From CAZRHR01 sp964599915 (GTDB taxonomy: Bacteria; Bacteroidota; Bacteroidia; CAIKAF01): a DNA stretch of 64,000 nucleotides. The translations under genes and the position numbers were made by a program. Below, in pieces: positions 62,489 through 64,000 of this stretch (positions within the stretch are counted from its first letter, which is position 1; every line of letters starts with the position of its first letter). The stretch is taken from the NCBI GenBank assembly GCA_964599915.1, contig CAZRHR010000001.1, positions 1 to 64,000 on the forward strand, given 5' to 3'. The notes below the pieces were generated by a model, which was not told where the DNA came from, did no database searches, and was given only the letters and a program-made list of their open reading frames with translations.

Positions 62489-64000
62489 CTAACTCCCCCA
62501 CATCGCACGGTCCAAACTCCTATACTGAATCGCCTCTGCCACATGCGCTGCCTGAATGTCTCGCGCACCCTCCATATCTGCAATGGTTCTACTCACTTTC
62601 AATATGCGATCATACGCCCTGGCCGACAAGCCTAATTTCTCCATCGCTTTTCCCATCAATTGCTTTCCTGCTGCATCAGGTGTAGCAAAAGTTCTCAGCT
62701 GAGCAGGTGTCATCTGCGCATTGATGTGAACCCCAGAAGATGCCGCAAAGCGCTCGGCCTGCACACAACGCACCCGCTCCACCCTTGCACGAACCACTTC
62801 TGAACGCTCGCCGATGCGTCCAGATTGGAGTTCGGTAACTGGCACAGGTGCTACTTCAATATGTAAATCGATACGATCCAACAAGGGACCTGACACCCTA
62901 TTTAGATACTTCTTCACTACTCCAGGCCCACAAGTACAATCTCTATCCGGATTATTATAATGTCCGCAGGGACATGGATTCATAGCAGCCACCAACATAA
63001 AACCTGCGGGATAATCTACGGAAAAGCGTGCCCTGGAAATGGTGACCCGCCGGTCTTCAAGAGGCTGCCTTAGAACTTCAAGGACCGTTCGACGGAACTC
63101 AGGCAATTCGTCTAAAAACAATACGCCATTATGCGCAAGACTTATTTCACCTGGCTGCGGATGCCCTCCCCCTCCCACCAGCGCCACATCACTTACCGTA
63201 TGGTGAGGCGCCCGAAATGGCCTTTGCTGCACCAATCCTACTTGCCGACCTAGCTTACCGGCAACAGAATGAATTTTTGTCGTTTCGAGAGCCTCTCTGG
63301 TGTTTAATGGGGGCAAAATCCCTGGCAAACGGCGAGCAATCATGGTTTTACCGGAACCAGGAGCGCCAATTAACAAAATATTATGGCCTCCACAGGCCGC
63401 GACCTCCATGGCACGACGTACAGATTCCTGTCCGCGGATTTCAGATAAATCCGGACCTTCTATTGCATCCATGGGGGCCAGCGTACCCTCCGGCAATGAG
63501 GGGATTTCTCCGGTCTCAAAAAACTGGGTTACCACCGTAAGATGAGAAGCCGAAATCAATGTAATTCCGCTCACTAGCGCTGCTTCACGGGCATTGGCTT
63601 CGGGTAAAATAACTCCTTTAAGACCCATTTCCTGCGCCATCATGGTCATGGGAAGTGCACCTCGAATGGGCCGTAAACTGCCATCCAAGGCAAGCTCGCC
63701 CATCATCAAATAATCGGATAATCCTTCATGTGGAATTTGACCACTAGCGGCCATAATGCCAATGGCAATAGGTAAATCATACGCTGCACCTTCCTTTCGA
63801 ATATCTGCCGGAGCCATGTTTACCGTAATTTGTTTCCCAGGACGTTGATATCCATTGTTCAACAAGGCGGCCTCAATCCTACGCTCAGACTCTTTTACTG
63901 CATTGTCTGGCAATCCCACCAAAAAATACCGAAGACCCGGGGCGGTATGAACTTCTAAAGTAATGGGTATGGCTTGAACGCCTGTAAGAGCTGCTCCTAT
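62489..64000 (-). CDS. YifB/ComM-family Mg-chelatase-like AAA+ ATPase, 5' end outside window
   Basis: The frame runs to the window edge: the codons before the ATG at 63922 read IGAALTGVQAIPITLEVHTA, the family N-terminus, so the true start lies beyond 64000. Features seen include VGLPDNAVKESERRIEAAL, MAPADIRKEGAAYDLPIAIG, Walker A LLIGAPGSGKTMIARRL, Walker B VLFLDELPEF and the cysteine segment NPCPCGHYNNPDRDCTCG. ComM relatives help branch migration during natural transformation; in Bacteroidota the role is less clear. About 500 residues are expected. No link to the glycan genes. Confidence 0.93.
   Translation of the reverse strand: MGAALTGVQAIPITLEVHTAPGLRYFLVGLPDNAVKESERRIEAALLNNGYQRPGKQITVNMAPADIRKEGAAYDLPIAIGIMAASGQIPHEGLSDYLMMGELALDGSLRPIRGALPMTMMAQEMGLKGVILPEANAREAALVSGITLISASHLTVVTQFFETGEIPSLPEGTLAPMDAIEGPDLSEIRGQESVRRAMEVAACGGHNILLIGAPGSGKTMIARRLPGILPPLNTREALETTKIHSVAGKLGRQVGLVQQRPFRAPHHTVSDVALVGGGGHPQPGEISLAHNGVLFLDELPEFRRTVLEVLRQPLEDRRVTISRARFSVDYPAGFMLVAAMNPCPCGHYNNPDRDCTCGPGVVKKYLNRVSGPLLDRIDLHIEVAPVPVTELQSGRIGERSEVVRARVERVRCVQAERFAASSGVHINAQMTPAQLRTFATPDAAGKQLMGKAMEKLGLSARAYDRILKVSRTIADMEGARDIQAAHVAEAIQYRSLDRAMWGS

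Overview
The window comes from a Bacteroidota genome (AT-rich and free-living in style; I do not assign a genus). The grounds are a C-terminal type IX secretion (T9SS) sorting domain on the 1000-residue secreted protein at 53.3-56.3 kb, a UpxY/NusG-like antiterminator beside polysaccharide genes, TAnnTTT-type -7 promoter boxes, and many FkbM, CmcI and C-methyltransferase genes typical of Bacteroidota surface-glycan islands.

Layout. 0-2 kb: an IscA/HesB gene running off the left edge and carrying an in-frame stop, divergent from thiL, with a perfect 9+9 bp inverted repeat between them; thiL overlaps a PglD/NeuD-like acetyltransferase gene. 2.2-52.1 kb: one very large leftward surface-polysaccharide island. 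Read in its own direction it starts with an ABC exporter (wzm, wzt with a C-terminal carbohydrate-binding domain). It then carries FkbM and fucosyltransferase genes, a VioA/VioB-like pair, a long series of glycosyltransferases, a WecE-like aminotransferase with a sugar formyltransferase, two amidotransferase (amidino/amide-sugar) modules, a CDP-6-deoxyhexose C-methylation module and a flippase-like membrane protein. 52.4 kb: an ArsR-like/MNT-like regulator. 53.3-59.9 kb (plus strand): the T9SS protein, then upxY, asnB and a GT4 gene. 60-62.3 kb: two small paralogous secreted proteins and a thioredoxin-like lipoprotein without the active-site cysteines. 62.5-64 kb: a ComM/YifB ATPase running off the right edge.

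I count 19 intact recognisable glycosyltransferases plus two GT-C-like membrane proteins, seven methyltransferases, two sugar aminotransferases, two acetyltransferases, one formyltransferase and two PP-loop amidotransferases. I see no Wzx, Wzy, initiating phosphoglycosyltransferase or ligase. With Wzm/Wzt present, the simplest reading is an ABC-exported, heavily decorated O-antigen or A-LPS type glycan. The number of transferases and the decay around dead insertion sequences suggest a mosaic of several ancestral clusters.

The most novel content is the amidotransferase chemistry. One module is WbpG-like PP-loop enzyme + HisF-like protein + a single polypeptide in which a GT4 glycosyltransferase is fused to an intact HisH glutaminase. 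A second, about 6 kb away, replaces HisH/HisF with a GlmS/AsnB-type class II glutaminase fused to a zinc-ribbon WbpG-like synthetase. The island also holds four dead copies of one IS4-family element, an internally deleted IS982-family element with matching ends, a frameshifted AbiEii-type toxin cassette between direct repeats, and several long G/C tracts inside genes.
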